Source: Nocardioides sp. S-1144
Lineage (GTDB): Bacteria; Actinomycetota; Actinomycetes; Propionibacteriales; Nocardioidaceae
Length of the DNA stretch: 64,000 nt
NCBI RefSeq assembly: GCF_005954645.2
Contig: NZ_CP040695.2
Span: forward strand, 248,001 to 312,000
Direction of reading: 5' to 3'
The position numbers and the translations under genes are program-made. Below, piece by piece: positions 23,430-32,431 of this stretch. How positions within the stretch are numbered: position 1 is the first letter of the stretch; each line of letters opens with the position of its first letter. Under the pieces are notes generated by a model. The model did no database searches, had not been told where the DNA came from, and worked only from the letters and a program-made list of their open reading frames with translations.

Positions 23430-23870
23430 ATGCGGACGCGGCTGCGACGCGCGGGCTGGTCCGCGCTCGGCTGGACGCTGCTCGCGGTCGGCGTCGTGCT
23501 CTTCCCGCTGCCCGGGCCCGGCCTGCTGCTGATGGTGGCCGGGCTCGCCGTGCTCGCCGAGCAGCACGCGTGGGCGGCGCGCCGGGTCGACGCCCTGCGG
23601 GACCGGGCGCTCGCCGGCGCCCGGCGCGGCGTCTCGACCCACGCCCGGGCTGCGCTGTCGCTGACGGTCTGCGCCGCGCTCGCGGCGTCCGGGCTGCTGT
23701 GGGTGTGGGCGCCCGACCAGCCGTCGTGGTGGGTGCTGCCCGCGTGGACCTGGCTGCCGGGTGGGCCGTGGACCGGTGTCGGCCAGGTGGTGTCGGGACT
23801 GCTCACGCTGGCCCTCGTCGGGTGGGCCTACGCGTGTCGCTTGACCCGCTCTGGGATGCTCGGGTCATGA
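23430..23870 (+). CDS. PGPGW-family (TIGR02611-like) membrane protein
   Basis: A 146-aa protein with hydrophobic segments near residues 10-40, 72-92 and 115-135. The first hairpin holds FPLPGPGLLLMVAGLAVLAEQHAWA, the PGPG core of this actinobacterial family of unknown function. The start follows CAGCCT by 7 nt. Its stop codon overlaps the start of a second family member (ATGA), so the two are a coupled, tandemly duplicated pair that may form a heteromer in the membrane. Confidence 0.8.
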   Translation: MRTRLRRAGWSALGWTLLAVGVVLFPLPGPGLLLMVAGLAVLAEQHAWAARRVDALRDRALAGARRGVSTHARAALSLTVCAALAASGLLWVWAPDQPSWWVLPAWTWLPGGPWTGVGQVVSGLLTLALVGWAYACRLTRSGMLGS

Positions 23871-24361
23871 AGGCGGCCAAGCGCATCGGAGTCGAGGCCG
23901 TCGGGTGGCTGCTGCTGGTCGCCGGCGTGGCCGCGCTGATCCTGCCCGGCCCCGGCCTCCTCATGGTCTTCGGTGGTCTCGCGATCCTCTCCCAGCAGTA
24001 CGAGTGGGCCGAGCGCCGCCTCGACCCGATCAAGTACCGCGCGCTCAAGGGGGCGGCCGAGTCGGTCGAGACCCCCTTGCGGATCGCGTTCTCGGTCGTC
24101 GGCGTCCTCTTCATCACCGCGTGCGGCGTCCTGTGGATCGTCGGTCCGGAGCAGCCGGGCTGGTGGCCGCTGCCCGACTGGTTGTGGCTCACCGGCGGCG
24201 TCGGCACCGGCAGCACCCTGCTCGCCTCCGCGGTCATCGCGGTCGCGCTGCTCATCTACTCCTACCGCCGTTTCCACGGCAAGCCCGAGGCCGTCGCCGA
24301 GCTCGAGCGCGACATCGACGAGGCCGACCGGGACTACCGCGAGATCCAGCACCGCGACTGA
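23867..24361 (+). CDS. PGPGW-family (TIGR02611-like) membrane protein, second copy
   Basis: A 164-aa paralogue of the preceding protein. It shares the hairpin LILPGPGLLMVFGGLAILSQQYEWAERRL and a C-terminal pair of membrane segments, and adds a charged cytoplasmic tail (ERDIDEADRDYREIQHRD) that the first copy lacks. It overlaps the first copy by 4 bp. The DNA has diverged well beyond recent duplication. It is convergent with the YcaQ-like gene, with 10 bp between stops. The function is unknown. Confidence 0.8.
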   Translation: MKAAKRIGVEAVGWLLLVAGVAALILPGPGLLMVFGGLAILSQQYEWAERRLDPIKYRALKGAAESVETPLRIAFSVVGVLFITACGVLWIVGPEQPGWWPLPDWLWLTGGVGTGSTLLASAVIAVALLIYSYRRFHGKPEAVAELERDIDEADRDYREIQHRD

Positions 24362-24371
24362 CCGGGCCGCC

Positions 24372-25475
24372 TCACGGCAGCTCCGGGACCAGGCCCAGCC
24401 AGTCGGCCAGCGCCGCCACCTCGTCGTGCACGGCGGCGCGGGTGCCGGCGTCGAACGGCGCGTCCTCGTGCACCGCGGCCACCCGGAGGACGCCGGCGTC
24501 GCGATCGGCGGCGGCGTCGAGCTTGCCGACGAGGCGGTCGCCGTGGAGGACCGGCATCGCCCAGAAACCCCAGATCCGCTGGGTGACGGGCTTGTACATC
24601 TCCAGCACGTAGTCGAACTCGAAGACCTCCGCGAGCCGCCTCCGGTCGGCCACCAGCCGGTCGAGCGGGGAGAGCAGCGCGGTGCGCGGGGCGGCGTCGT
24701 GGTCGAGCAGCGACGCCTCGACGCGCCAGGCGCCCTTGACGCCGTCGACGACCGCGGGGACGCCGGCCGCGCCGACGCCGTTCGGCTCGACCGGCATCTT
24801 CGGCGAGCGAGCGCGGGCGATGCCGAGCGAGCGGAGCCGCTTCTCGTCGCGCAGCCGCTCGGCCTCGGCGACGTCGGGGACCGGGTCGTCGGGGTAGATC
24901 CGCTCGGCGAGGTCCCAGAGCGTCTCGCGGCCCTGCTGGCCGGCGCGGGCGACCTCGCCCCGCTCGACCATCTGCGCGAGCAGCATCTTGACGTTCTTGT
25001 CGTTGTTCCAGCCGGTCGAGGGCCACGGCACCTCGCAGGTGTCGTCGAGCGCCGACGCCGGCAACGGCCCGTCCCCCCGGAGTACGGCGAGGATCTCGCG
25101 GCGGCACGCGTCGTTGACCGCCACCCACTCGCGCACGCTCACCTGCCACGGCCGCCACGGCTCGGGTCCGGGCCACCGCGCCATGTCGGCGCGGTAGAGC
25201 GCCAGGTCCTCGGCGGGTCGCGCGAGCCCGTGGTGCACGACCAGGGCCTGGCTGTCGACGAGGTCGCGCAGCACGGCCGGGTCGTGGTCCGCCCCGATCC
25301 GGCCCCACAGCACCAGGTCGGCGCTCGGCGCGACGGCGTTCGTCGCGTCGAGCTGCACGAACGTGAGGTGGCGGACGACGTCCAGCACGTCGCTCGGCCG
25401 GTCGGCCGTCAGCAGCTGGGCGCGCACCGCGACGCGTCGTGCGTCGGTCCGGGACAGCTGCACCGGCGCGACCAT
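24372..25475 (-). CDS. YcaQ/AlkX-like DNA glycosylase (HTH_42 family)
   Basis: A 367-aa protein of the winged-helix HTH_42 family, whose studied members (E. coli YcaQ, Streptomyces AlkZ) are DNA glycosylases that excise bulky or crosslinked alkylated bases. The family start motif is VRHLTFVQLDATNAVAPSADLVL. Gln41-Leu42-Asp43 matches the Q-phi-D catalytic motif of YcaQ rather than the Q-phi-Q of AlkZ. Further landmarks are LWGRI, LVVHHGLARPAEDLALYR and WGFWAMPVLHGDRLVGKLD. The ATG follows TAGGCT by 7 nt (leaderless). It is divergent from recC-recB-recD, which strengthens a DNA-repair role. Confidence 0.82.
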   Translation of the reverse strand: MVAPVQLSRTDARRVAVRAQLLTADRPSDVLDVVRHLTFVQLDATNAVAPSADLVLWGRIGADHDPAVLRDLVDSQALVVHHGLARPAEDLALYRADMARWPGPEPWRPWQVSVREWVAVNDACRREILAVLRGDGPLPASALDDTCEVPWPSTGWNNDKNVKMLLAQMVERGEVARAGQQGRETLWDLAERIYPDDPVPDVAEAERLRDEKRLRSLGIARARSPKMPVEPNGVGAAGVPAVVDGVKGAWRVEASLLDHDAAPRTALLSPLDRLVADRRRLAEVFEFDYVLEMYKPVTQRIWGFWAMPVLHGDRLVGKLDAAADRDAGVLRVAAVHEDAPFDAGTRAAVHDEVAALADWLGLVPELP

Positions 25476-25530
25476 GCGCGACAGCCTAGGTCGGTCCGGC
25501 CGGTCCCGGCCGGTCCCGCGGTGGCCCCAC

Positions 25531-25596
25531 CCGCGCGATTGCCGACGTGTGGCCAGCTCGGGGCCTGCGAACTGAGCGATCCGCGGCAATTGCAGC
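25531..25596. repeat. Intergenic palindromic element (family B, copy 2)
   Basis: Left arm GCGCGATTGCCG and right arm CGGCAATTGC flank a centre with GGCCAGCTCG, the complement of the centre block in the copy at 18872. The right half also shares GATCCGCGGCAATTGC with that copy in the direct sense. It sits between the divergent YcaQ-like and recC genes, just upstream of the recC -10 box (TAGGCT), so here it is not a terminator. Confidence 0.75.
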
Positions 25597-25646
25597 GCTC
25601 GGGCCCCCGGGAGCCTGTCCCCACCGGCCTCTAGGCTCGCCGCACG

Positions 25647-28600
25647 ATGACCCTGCACGTGCACCGCGCTCCGCGCACCGACCAGCTCGCCGACGCCGTC
25701 GGCGAGCTGCTGGCGAGCGAGCCACTGGCCGACCCGTTCGCGCAGGAGGTCGTCGTGGTGCCGGAGAAGGGCGTCGAGCGGTGGCTCGCCCAGCGGATCT
25801 CGCACCGGGTCGGGGTGGGGCCGCGCGGTGGCGACGGCGTGTGCGCGGGCGTGCGCTTCCTGCGGCCCGGGTCGCTGGTGGCGATGCTGCTCGACCGCGA
25901 CCACGACGACCCGTGGTCGCCCGACCGGCTGGTCTGGCCGCTGCTGGCGACCATCGACGACTCGCTCGACGAGCCGTGGTGCGCCACCCTCGCCCGCCAC
26001 CTGGGCCACGGCCTGGAGGGCCGCGACGCCGAGCTGCGCCGCGACCGCCGCTACTCCGTGGCCCGCCGCCTCGCCGGGCTGCTGGCCTCCTACGCCGTCC
26101 AGCGGCCGCAGCTGGTCACCGACTGGCGCGAGGGCCGCGACACCGACGGCGCCGGCGAGCCGCTCGCCGCCGACCTGCGCTGGCAGGCCGAGCTGTGGCG
26201 CCGGCTCGTGGCGCGGGTCGGGGTGGAGGCGCCCGACCAGCGGCACGCCCGCACCGTGGCGCGGCTCGGGTCGGGCGCGCCGGTCGACCTCGGCGGGCTC
26301 GACCTGCCCGGCCGGCTCTCGCTCTTCGGGCACACCCGGCTCCCGGTCACCGAGGTGGCGCTGCTGCGGGCGCTCGCGACCACCCGCGACGTCCACCTGT
26401 GGCTGCCGCAGCCGTCCCCGGCCCTGTGGCACGAGCTCGGCCGGCTCGACGGGCCCGCCGGGGTCGTGGCGCGCGAGGAGGACCGGTCGGCCGAGGTGGT
26501 CGGGCACCCGCTGCTCGCCTCGCTCGGCCGCGACACCCGCGAGCTGCGCCGCACGCTCGACGTGGCGGCCACCGACGTCGTCGCCGCCGACGACGCCGCC
26601 CCACCGACGACGCTGCTCGGCCTCCTCCAGCACGACCTCCGGGCCAACCACGCCCCCACCCCCGCCGAGCGGGCCACCCGCACCTTCGACCCCGCCGACC
26701 GCAGCCTCCAGGTGCACGCCTGCCACGGGCCGGCGCGCCAGGTCGACGTCCTGCGCGAGGTGCTCGTGGGCCTGCTCGCCGACGACCCCACCCTGCAGCC
26801 GCGCGACATCCTGGTGATGTGTCCCGACATCGAGACCTTCGCCCCGCTGGTCTCGGCGGGGTTCGGGCTCGCCGACGTGGTCGACGACGGCACGGGCGGC
26901 GGGGCGGGCGGCCACCCCGCGCACACGCTGCGGGTCCGGCTGGCCGACCGCGCGCTCACCAGCACCAACCCGCTCCTCGCCGTCGCCGCCACCCTGGTCG
27001 AGCTGGCGGGCGGGCGGGTCACCGCCTCCGCGGTCCTCGACCTGGTCGCGACGCCCGCGGTGCGGCACCGGTTCGGCCTCACCGACGACGACCTCGACCG
27101 GGTCACCCGCTGGGTCGGCCAGGCCGGCATCCGCTGGGGCCTCGACGCCGCCCAGCGCTCGCGCTACGCCATGGGCCGCTTCGAGCACAACACCTGGCGC
27201 GCCGGCATCGACCGGATCCTGCTCGGGGTGGCGCTCAGCGGCGACGACCACCGCCACCTCGGCCGCGGGCTGCCCGTCGACGACGTCGGCAGCTCCGACA
27301 TCGACCTCGCCGGCTCGCTGGCCGAGCTCGTCGACCGGCTGGCCCGCTGCCTCGACGCGCTGGCCGCGGCCACCGGCGTCCCCGAGTGGATGGCCGCGCT
27401 CACCACCGGCGTCCGCGGCCTGACCGACGTCGCGCCCGACGACGCCTGGCAGGTGCCGCAGCTTGAGCGCGAGCTGGCCCGCGCCGCCGGTGACGCCGGT
27501 GGCGGGTCCGGCGGGCCGACCGGTTCCGACGCGGGCGACGCGGGCGTGCCGCTGCGGCTGGCCGACGTGCGCGCGATGCTCGACTCCCGGCTCGGTGGCC
27601 GCCCCACCCGGGCCAACTTCCGCACCGGCTCCCTGACCGTGGCGACCCTGGTGCCGATGCGCTCGGTGCCGCACCGCGTGGTCTGCGTGGTCGGCCTCGA
27701 CGACGGCGCGTTCCCGCGCCTGGTCACCCCCGACGGCGACGACGTGCTGGCCCGGCGGCCGCTCACCGGGGAGCGCGACGTCCGCAGCGAGGACCGGCAG
27801 CTGCTCCTCGACGCGCTGATGGCCGCCACCGAGAAGGTCGTGCTCACCTACACCGGCGCCAACGAGCACTCCGGTGCCAGCCGGCCGCCGGCGGTCCCGC
27901 TCGGCGAGATCCTCGACGCCGCCGACCGCACGACGTCCGCGGCGGTGCGCGAGCACGTGCTCGTGCGCCACCCCCTGCAGCCCCACGACCCCAGGAACCT
28001 GCTGCCCGGCGCCCTCGTCGTGGGCGACCCGACCCGGCCGTTCAGCTTCGACGTCGCCTCGTTGGCCGGCGCCCGCGCCGCGGTCGCCGAGCGGACCCCG
28101 CCGACCGGGCTCCTCGCCGAGCAGCTCGACCCGGCCCCCGTCGCCGACGTGTCCCTCGCCGACCTCAAGGCGTTCTTCGCCCACCCGGTGCGCTCGTTCC
28201 TGCGCCAACGCCTCGACGTCTCCACGCCGCTCGCGCCCGACGACGTCGCCGACGCGATCCCGATCGAGCTCGACGCCCTGGAGAAGTGGGGGATCGGCGA
28301 CCACCTGCTGCGCGAGCTCCTGGCCGGCCAGGACGCCGAGGCGGTCATGCTCGCCGAGCAGCTGCGGGGGTCCCTGCCGCCCGGCCGGCTCGGGGTGGCG
28401 TCCCTCGGCGACACCGTCGCCGAGTGCGAGCGGCTGCTCACGAGCACCGCCGACCTGCGCGCCGGTGCGGCGCGCACGATCGACGTCGACGTCGACCTCG
28501 GCGGTGGGCGGCGCCTCTCCGGGACCGTCAACGGCGTGCACGGCTCCAAGCTGGTCAGCCTCGGGTTCTCGCGGCTCAAGCCGCGCCAGCGGCTGCACTC

Positions 28601-29054
28601 GTGGATCGACCTGCTCGCCCTCAGCGCCGCGCGCCCCGACGAGTCGTTCACCGCCCACGCCGTCGGCCGCGAGAAGGCCGGCCCGCGACGGGCGCTGGCC
28701 GGGCCGCTCGACCACCGCGCGACCGGCTGGCTGCGCACCCTGGTCGAGCTGCGCGACCTCGGGCTCCGCTCGCCGCTGCCGGTGCCGATCGCGACCGCGG
28801 CCGCCTGGGCCGAGGGACACCTCCGTGAGTCGATGGGCGAGGACGTCTCCGCCGTCGCCCTCGCCCGCAGGGCCTGGGAGACCGACCCCTACCACCCGTT
28901 CGGCATCGAGGGCGAGGACGCCGACGCCCACCACCGCCGCGCCTACGGCGAGGACACCCCGGTCGAGGTGCTCATGGACGCGGGGCTGGCGACGTACGCC
29001 TGGCAGGTCTGGGAGCCGCTGCTCACCGGGGCCGAGAAGGTCGGTCCCCTGTGA
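25647..29054 (+). CDS. recC: Exodeoxyribonuclease V gamma subunit
   Basis: A 1135-aa protein, the RecC subunit of the RecBCD helicase-nuclease that processes double-strand ends and loads RecA. It starts with MTLHVHRAPRTDQLADAVGELL, followed by the family segment VVVPEKGVERWLAQRISHRVG; LQVHACHGPARQVDVLREVL and VVGLDDGAFPR further on are also typical. RecC has an inactivated helicase fold and reads Chi-type sequences. The ATG follows TAGGCT by 9 nt. It is the first gene of recC-recB-recD, joined to recB by a GTGA overlap. Confidence 0.94.
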   Translation: MTLHVHRAPRTDQLADAVGELLASEPLADPFAQEVVVVPEKGVERWLAQRISHRVGVGPRGGDGVCAGVRFLRPGSLVAMLLDRDHDDPWSPDRLVWPLLATIDDSLDEPWCATLARHLGHGLEGRDAELRRDRRYSVARRLAGLLASYAVQRPQLVTDWREGRDTDGAGEPLAADLRWQAELWRRLVARVGVEAPDQRHARTVARLGSGAPVDLGGLDLPGRLSLFGHTRLPVTEVALLRALATTRDVHLWLPQPSPALWHELGRLDGPAGVVAREEDRSAEVVGHPLLASLGRDTRELRRTLDVAATDVVAADDAAPPTTLLGLLQHDLRANHAPTPAERATRTFDPADRSLQVHACHGPARQVDVLREVLVGLLADDPTLQPRDILVMCPDIETFAPLVSAGFGLADVVDDGTGGGAGGHPAHTLRVRLADRALTSTNPLLAVAATLVELAGGRVTASAVLDLVATPAVRHRFGLTDDDLDRVTRWVGQAGIRWGLDAAQRSRYAMGRFEHNTWRAGIDRILLGVALSGDDHRHLGRGLPVDDVGSSDIDLAGSLAELVDRLARCLDALAAATGVPEWMAALTTGVRGLTDVAPDDAWQVPQLERELARAAGDAGGGSGGPTGSDAGDAGVPLRLADVRAMLDSRLGGRPTRANFRTGSLTVATLVPMRSVPHRVVCVVGLDDGAFPRLVTPDGDDVLARRPLTGERDVRSEDRQLLLDALMAATEKVVLTYTGANEHSGASRPPAVPLGEILDAADRTTSAAVREHVLVRHPLQPHDPRNLLPGALVVGDPTRPFSFDVASLAGARAAVAERTPPTGLLAEQLDPAPVADVSLADLKAFFAHPVRSFLRQRLDVSTPLAPDDVADAIPIELDALEKWGIGDHLLRELLAGQDAEAVMLAEQLRGSLPPGRLGVASLGDTVAECERLLTSTADLRAGAARTIDVDVDLGGGRRLSGTVNGVHGSKLVSLGFSRLKPRQRLHSWIDLLALSAARPDESFTAHAVGREKAGPRRALAGPLDHRATGWLRTLVELRDLGLRSPLPVPIATAAAWAEGHLRESMGEDVSAVALARRAWETDPYHPFGIEGEDADAHHRRAYGEDTPVEVLMDAGLATYAWQVWEPLLTGAEKVGPL

Positions 29055-32000
29055 GCGCCCCCCGTCCCTCCGCCCGGCCCGGCCCGGCCGACGACATGCG
29101 TCCCTTCGACATCACCGCGCCGCTGCCGGGGGCCGGCACCACCCTGCTCGAGGCGAGCGCCGGCACCGGCAAGACCTGGACCATCGGCGCCCTGGTCACC
29201 CGCTACGTGGCCGAGGGCGTGGCCCGGCTCGAGGAGATGCTCGTGGTCACCTTCGGCCGTGCGGCGAGCCAGGAGCTCCGCGAGCGGGTGCGCGCCCAGC
29301 TGGTCGAGGCCGAGCGGCTCCTGGCCGGCGACCCCGACGTCCCGGCCGGGGGGTCGCCGTTCCTGCAGCAGCTCGTCGACGTCGACGCCGCCGAGCGCGG
29401 CCGCCGGCACCGGCGGGTCGTCGAGGCGCTCGCCGGGTTCGACGCCGCCACGATCGCCACGACGCACCAGTTCTGCTCGCTGGTCCTCGGCTCGCTCGGC
29501 GTGGCCGGCGACACCGACGCCCGCGCGCGGCTCGTCGAGGACCTCGACGACCTGGTCGAGGAGGTCGTCGACGACCTCTACCTGCGGGCCTTCGCCTTCG
29601 CCGACACCGCGCCGGTCTTCAGCCACGCCGAGGCGATGGCGATCGCCCGCGCGGCGGTGGGCGACCCGCAGGCGCGCCTCGAGCCGGCCGACGCCGACCG
29701 CGGCACCACGGTCGGACGCCGCGTCGCGTTCGCCGAGAAGGTGCGCGAGGAGGTCGAGCTCCGCAAGCGGCAGCTCGGCGTGCTCTCCTACGACGACCTG
29801 CTCAGCCAGCTCGCCGAGGCCCTGGAGAGCGACGACTCCCCGGCCCGGGTGCGGATGCGCGAGCGCTGGTCGATCGTGCTCGTCGACGAGTTCCAGGACA
29901 CCGACCCGGTGCAGTGGCAGGTGCTCGACCGGGCCTTCAGCGGTCCCGAGGGCGGCGCCACGATGGTGCTGATCGGCGACCCCAAGCAGGCCATCTACGC
30001 CTTCCGCGGCGGGGACGTGACCACCTACCTCCAGGCCGCGGAGACGGCCACGACCCAGCAGACCCTCTCGGTCAACTGGCGCAGCGACTCCGCCCTGCTC
30101 GTCGGCTTCCAGGAGCTGCTGGTCGGCGCCCGCCTGGGCCACGAGCGGATCGTCGTGCGGCCGGTGACCGCCGAGCACGCCGAGTCCCGGCTGGCCGGTG
30201 CGCCGTCGTCCGCGCCGTTCCGCCTGCGCGTGGTGCGCCGCGACGCCTTCGGCAAGGGCCCGCGCGCCTCGTTGCCGGTCGCCGACGTCCGGGCCCACGT
30301 CGCGCGCGACCTCGCCCTCGACGTGCGCCGCCTGCTCGCGGCCGGGCCGACCTTCGCCGGGGAGCCGCTCGAGCCCCACCACGTCGCGGTGATCTGCTAC
30401 CGCCACGCCGACCTGGCCGCCTCGCAGCGCGCGCTGCACGAGGCCGGCGTCCCCGCTGTCATCGCCGGCGGCGGGAGCGTGTTCGCCACCCCGGCCGCGG
30501 TCGAGTGGCTCACCCTGCTCGAGGCGCTCGAGCAGCCGCACCGCAGCGCCCGCGTGCGGGCCGCCGCGCTGACCTGCTTCCTCGGCAGGACCGTCGCCCA
30601 GCTCGCCACCGAGGGCGACCGGCTGACCGACGACGTCGCCGAGACCCTGCGGCGCTGGGTCGAGGTCGTCGACCGGCGCGGCGTGGCCGCCGTCCTCGAG
30701 GCGGCCTCGGCCGGCGGGCTCCCGCGCCGCGTGCTCGCGGAGGTCGGCGGGGAGCGGCGGCTCACCGACCTGCGCCACATCGGCGAGGCGCTCCACGAGG
30801 TCGCCCAGACCGAGCACCTCGGGCTGGTCTCGCTGCTCGCCTGGCTGCGCGGCCAGGTGGCCGAGGGCCGGGCCGGGCGTGGCACCCAGCGCACCCGCCG
30901 CCTCGACTCCGACGCCGCGGCCGTCCAGCTCGTGACGATCCACGCGAGCAAGGGGCTGCAGTACCCCGTGGTCTACCTCCCGGCCCTGGCCGACCGCTTC
31001 GTGCCGAAGCCGACCCGGCCGCTGTTCCACGACGCCGGCGGCGCCCGCTGCCTCGACGTCGGCGGCGGCGGGCCCGACTGGGCCGACCACGTCGCCCGCT
31101 GGACCGACGAGGAGGCAGGGGAGTGGCTGCGGCTGCTCTACGTCGCGCTCACCCGCGCCCAGTCGCAGGTCGTGGCCTGGTGGGCGCCGACCAAGAACGC
31201 CGTCGCCTCGCCGCTGCACCGTCTCCTGCTGCGGGCCTCGGGCGAGACCGACGTCCCCGAGCTCCCGCCGGTGCCGCCCGACGACGCCGTCGTGGCGCTC
31301 CTCGGGGCCTGGCGCGACCGCGGCGGCCCGGCTCCCGAGGCCTCGGTGTGGGCCGACCCCGGTCCCGACCCCGCCCGCGACCCGGTCGGCGCACTCGGCG
31401 TGCGCCGGTTCGGGCGCGAGGTCGACACGACCTGGCGCCGCACGTCGTACTCCGCGCTGAGCAACGTCGAGGCCGCCGCGGCGCCCGGTGTCGGCAGCGA
31501 GCCCGAGCAGACTCCCAAGGACGACGAGGACGTCGAGGCGCTCGCCGAGGCCGCGCTGGAGGCCGGCGCCGACCACGAGGCCGCCGGCGTCGCCTCGCCG
31601 ATGGCCGACCTGCCGGTCGGGGCGACCTTCGGGTCGCTGGTGCACGCCGTCCTCGAGCACGCCGACCCCGACGCGCCCGACCTGCGCGCCGAGCTGCGCG
31701 CCCACGTCGACGAGCAGCTGCTGCGCTGGCCGGTCGACCTCGACCCCGAGCGGCTGGCCGAGTCCCTCGTCACCGTCTGCGAGACCCGGCTCGGCCCCGC
31801 CGTCGGTGGCCGGAGCCTGCGGCAGGTCGCGCTGCGCGACCGGCTCCGCGAGCTCGACTTCGAGCTGCCGCTGTCCGGGGGCGACCGCGACGGCGGCGGA
31901 CCGGGCCGCCCCGTCCTGCTCGGCGACCTCGCGCCGCTGCTGCGCGAGCACCTGCCCGAGGGCGACCCCGTCCGCGGCTACGCCGACGCGCTGGCCGTGC

Positions 32001-32431
32001 CGGCCCTCGGGGAGCAGGCGCTGCGCGGCTACCTCACCGGCTCCGTCGACGTCGTCCTCCGCACCGTCGGCCCCGACGGCGAGCCGACCTACGTGATCGT
32101 CGACTACAAGACGAACTGGCTCGGTCCCCGCGACGAGCCGCTGACGGCCCACTCCTACCGGCCCGAGGCGCTCGACGCCGCGATGGGCCACTCCGACTAC
32201 CCGTTGCAGGCGCTGCTGTACGCGGTGGTGCTGCACCGCTTCCTGCGCTGGCGGCAGCCGGGCTACGACCCCGAGCGCCACCTCGGCGGCGTCCTGTACC
32301 TCTACCTGCGGGGACTCTGCGGCCCCGCCGCGCCCCTCGTCGACGGCGCCCCGTGCGGGGTGTTCGTGTGGCGCCCGCCGGTCGCGCTGCTCGAGGCCAC
32401 CTCCGACCTGCTCGACGGGGGTACCCGGTGA
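29051..32431 (+). CDS. recB: Exodeoxyribonuclease V beta subunit (helicase-nuclease)
   Basis: A 1126-aa UvrD/Rep-family helicase with a C-terminal nuclease domain. Walker A is EASAGTGKTWTIG (about 34-46), Walker B is VLVDEFQDTDP (about 276-286), and TIHASKGLQYPVVYLP is helicase motif V. The RecB nuclease has its His in FGSLVHAVLEH, Asp in GSVDVVLRT and Asp/Lys in IVDYKTNW near residue 1016. It moves 3' to 5' and supplies the single nuclease site of the complex. The GTG start overlaps the recC stop (GTGA), and the gene overlaps recD in the same way, so subunit ratios are probably set by coupling. Confidence 0.95.
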   Translation: MSAPRPSARPGPADDMRPFDITAPLPGAGTTLLEASAGTGKTWTIGALVTRYVAEGVARLEEMLVVTFGRAASQELRERVRAQLVEAERLLAGDPDVPAGGSPFLQQLVDVDAAERGRRHRRVVEALAGFDAATIATTHQFCSLVLGSLGVAGDTDARARLVEDLDDLVEEVVDDLYLRAFAFADTAPVFSHAEAMAIARAAVGDPQARLEPADADRGTTVGRRVAFAEKVREEVELRKRQLGVLSYDDLLSQLAEALESDDSPARVRMRERWSIVLVDEFQDTDPVQWQVLDRAFSGPEGGATMVLIGDPKQAIYAFRGGDVTTYLQAAETATTQQTLSVNWRSDSALLVGFQELLVGARLGHERIVVRPVTAEHAESRLAGAPSSAPFRLRVVRRDAFGKGPRASLPVADVRAHVARDLALDVRRLLAAGPTFAGEPLEPHHVAVICYRHADLAASQRALHEAGVPAVIAGGGSVFATPAAVEWLTLLEALEQPHRSARVRAAALTCFLGRTVAQLATEGDRLTDDVAETLRRWVEVVDRRGVAAVLEAASAGGLPRRVLAEVGGERRLTDLRHIGEALHEVAQTEHLGLVSLLAWLRGQVAEGRAGRGTQRTRRLDSDAAAVQLVTIHASKGLQYPVVYLPALADRFVPKPTRPLFHDAGGARCLDVGGGGPDWADHVARWTDEEAGEWLRLLYVALTRAQSQVVAWWAPTKNAVASPLHRLLLRASGETDVPELPPVPPDDAVVALLGAWRDRGGPAPEASVWADPGPDPARDPVGALGVRRFGREVDTTWRRTSYSALSNVEAAAAPGVGSEPEQTPKDDEDVEALAEAALEAGADHEAAGVASPMADLPVGATFGSLVHAVLEHADPDAPDLRAELRAHVDEQLLRWPVDLDPERLAESLVTVCETRLGPAVGGRSLRQVALRDRLRELDFELPLSGGDRDGGGPGRPVLLGDLAPLLREHLPEGDPVRGYADALAVPALGEQALRGYLTGSVDVVLRTVGPDGEPTYVIVDYKTNWLGPRDEPLTAHSYRPEALDAAMGHSDYPLQALLYAVVLHRFLRWRQPGYDPERHLGGVLYLYLRGLCGPAAPLVDGAPCGVFVWRPPVALLEATSDLLDGGTR

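Noticed and set aside
24372..28934. Very long open frame antisense to recC
   Set aside because: High GC content leaves antisense frames open. Only its C-terminal part (24372-25475) encodes a recognisable family, with a -10 box at the right place; the rest is Arg/Gly/Val-rich shadow of recC.
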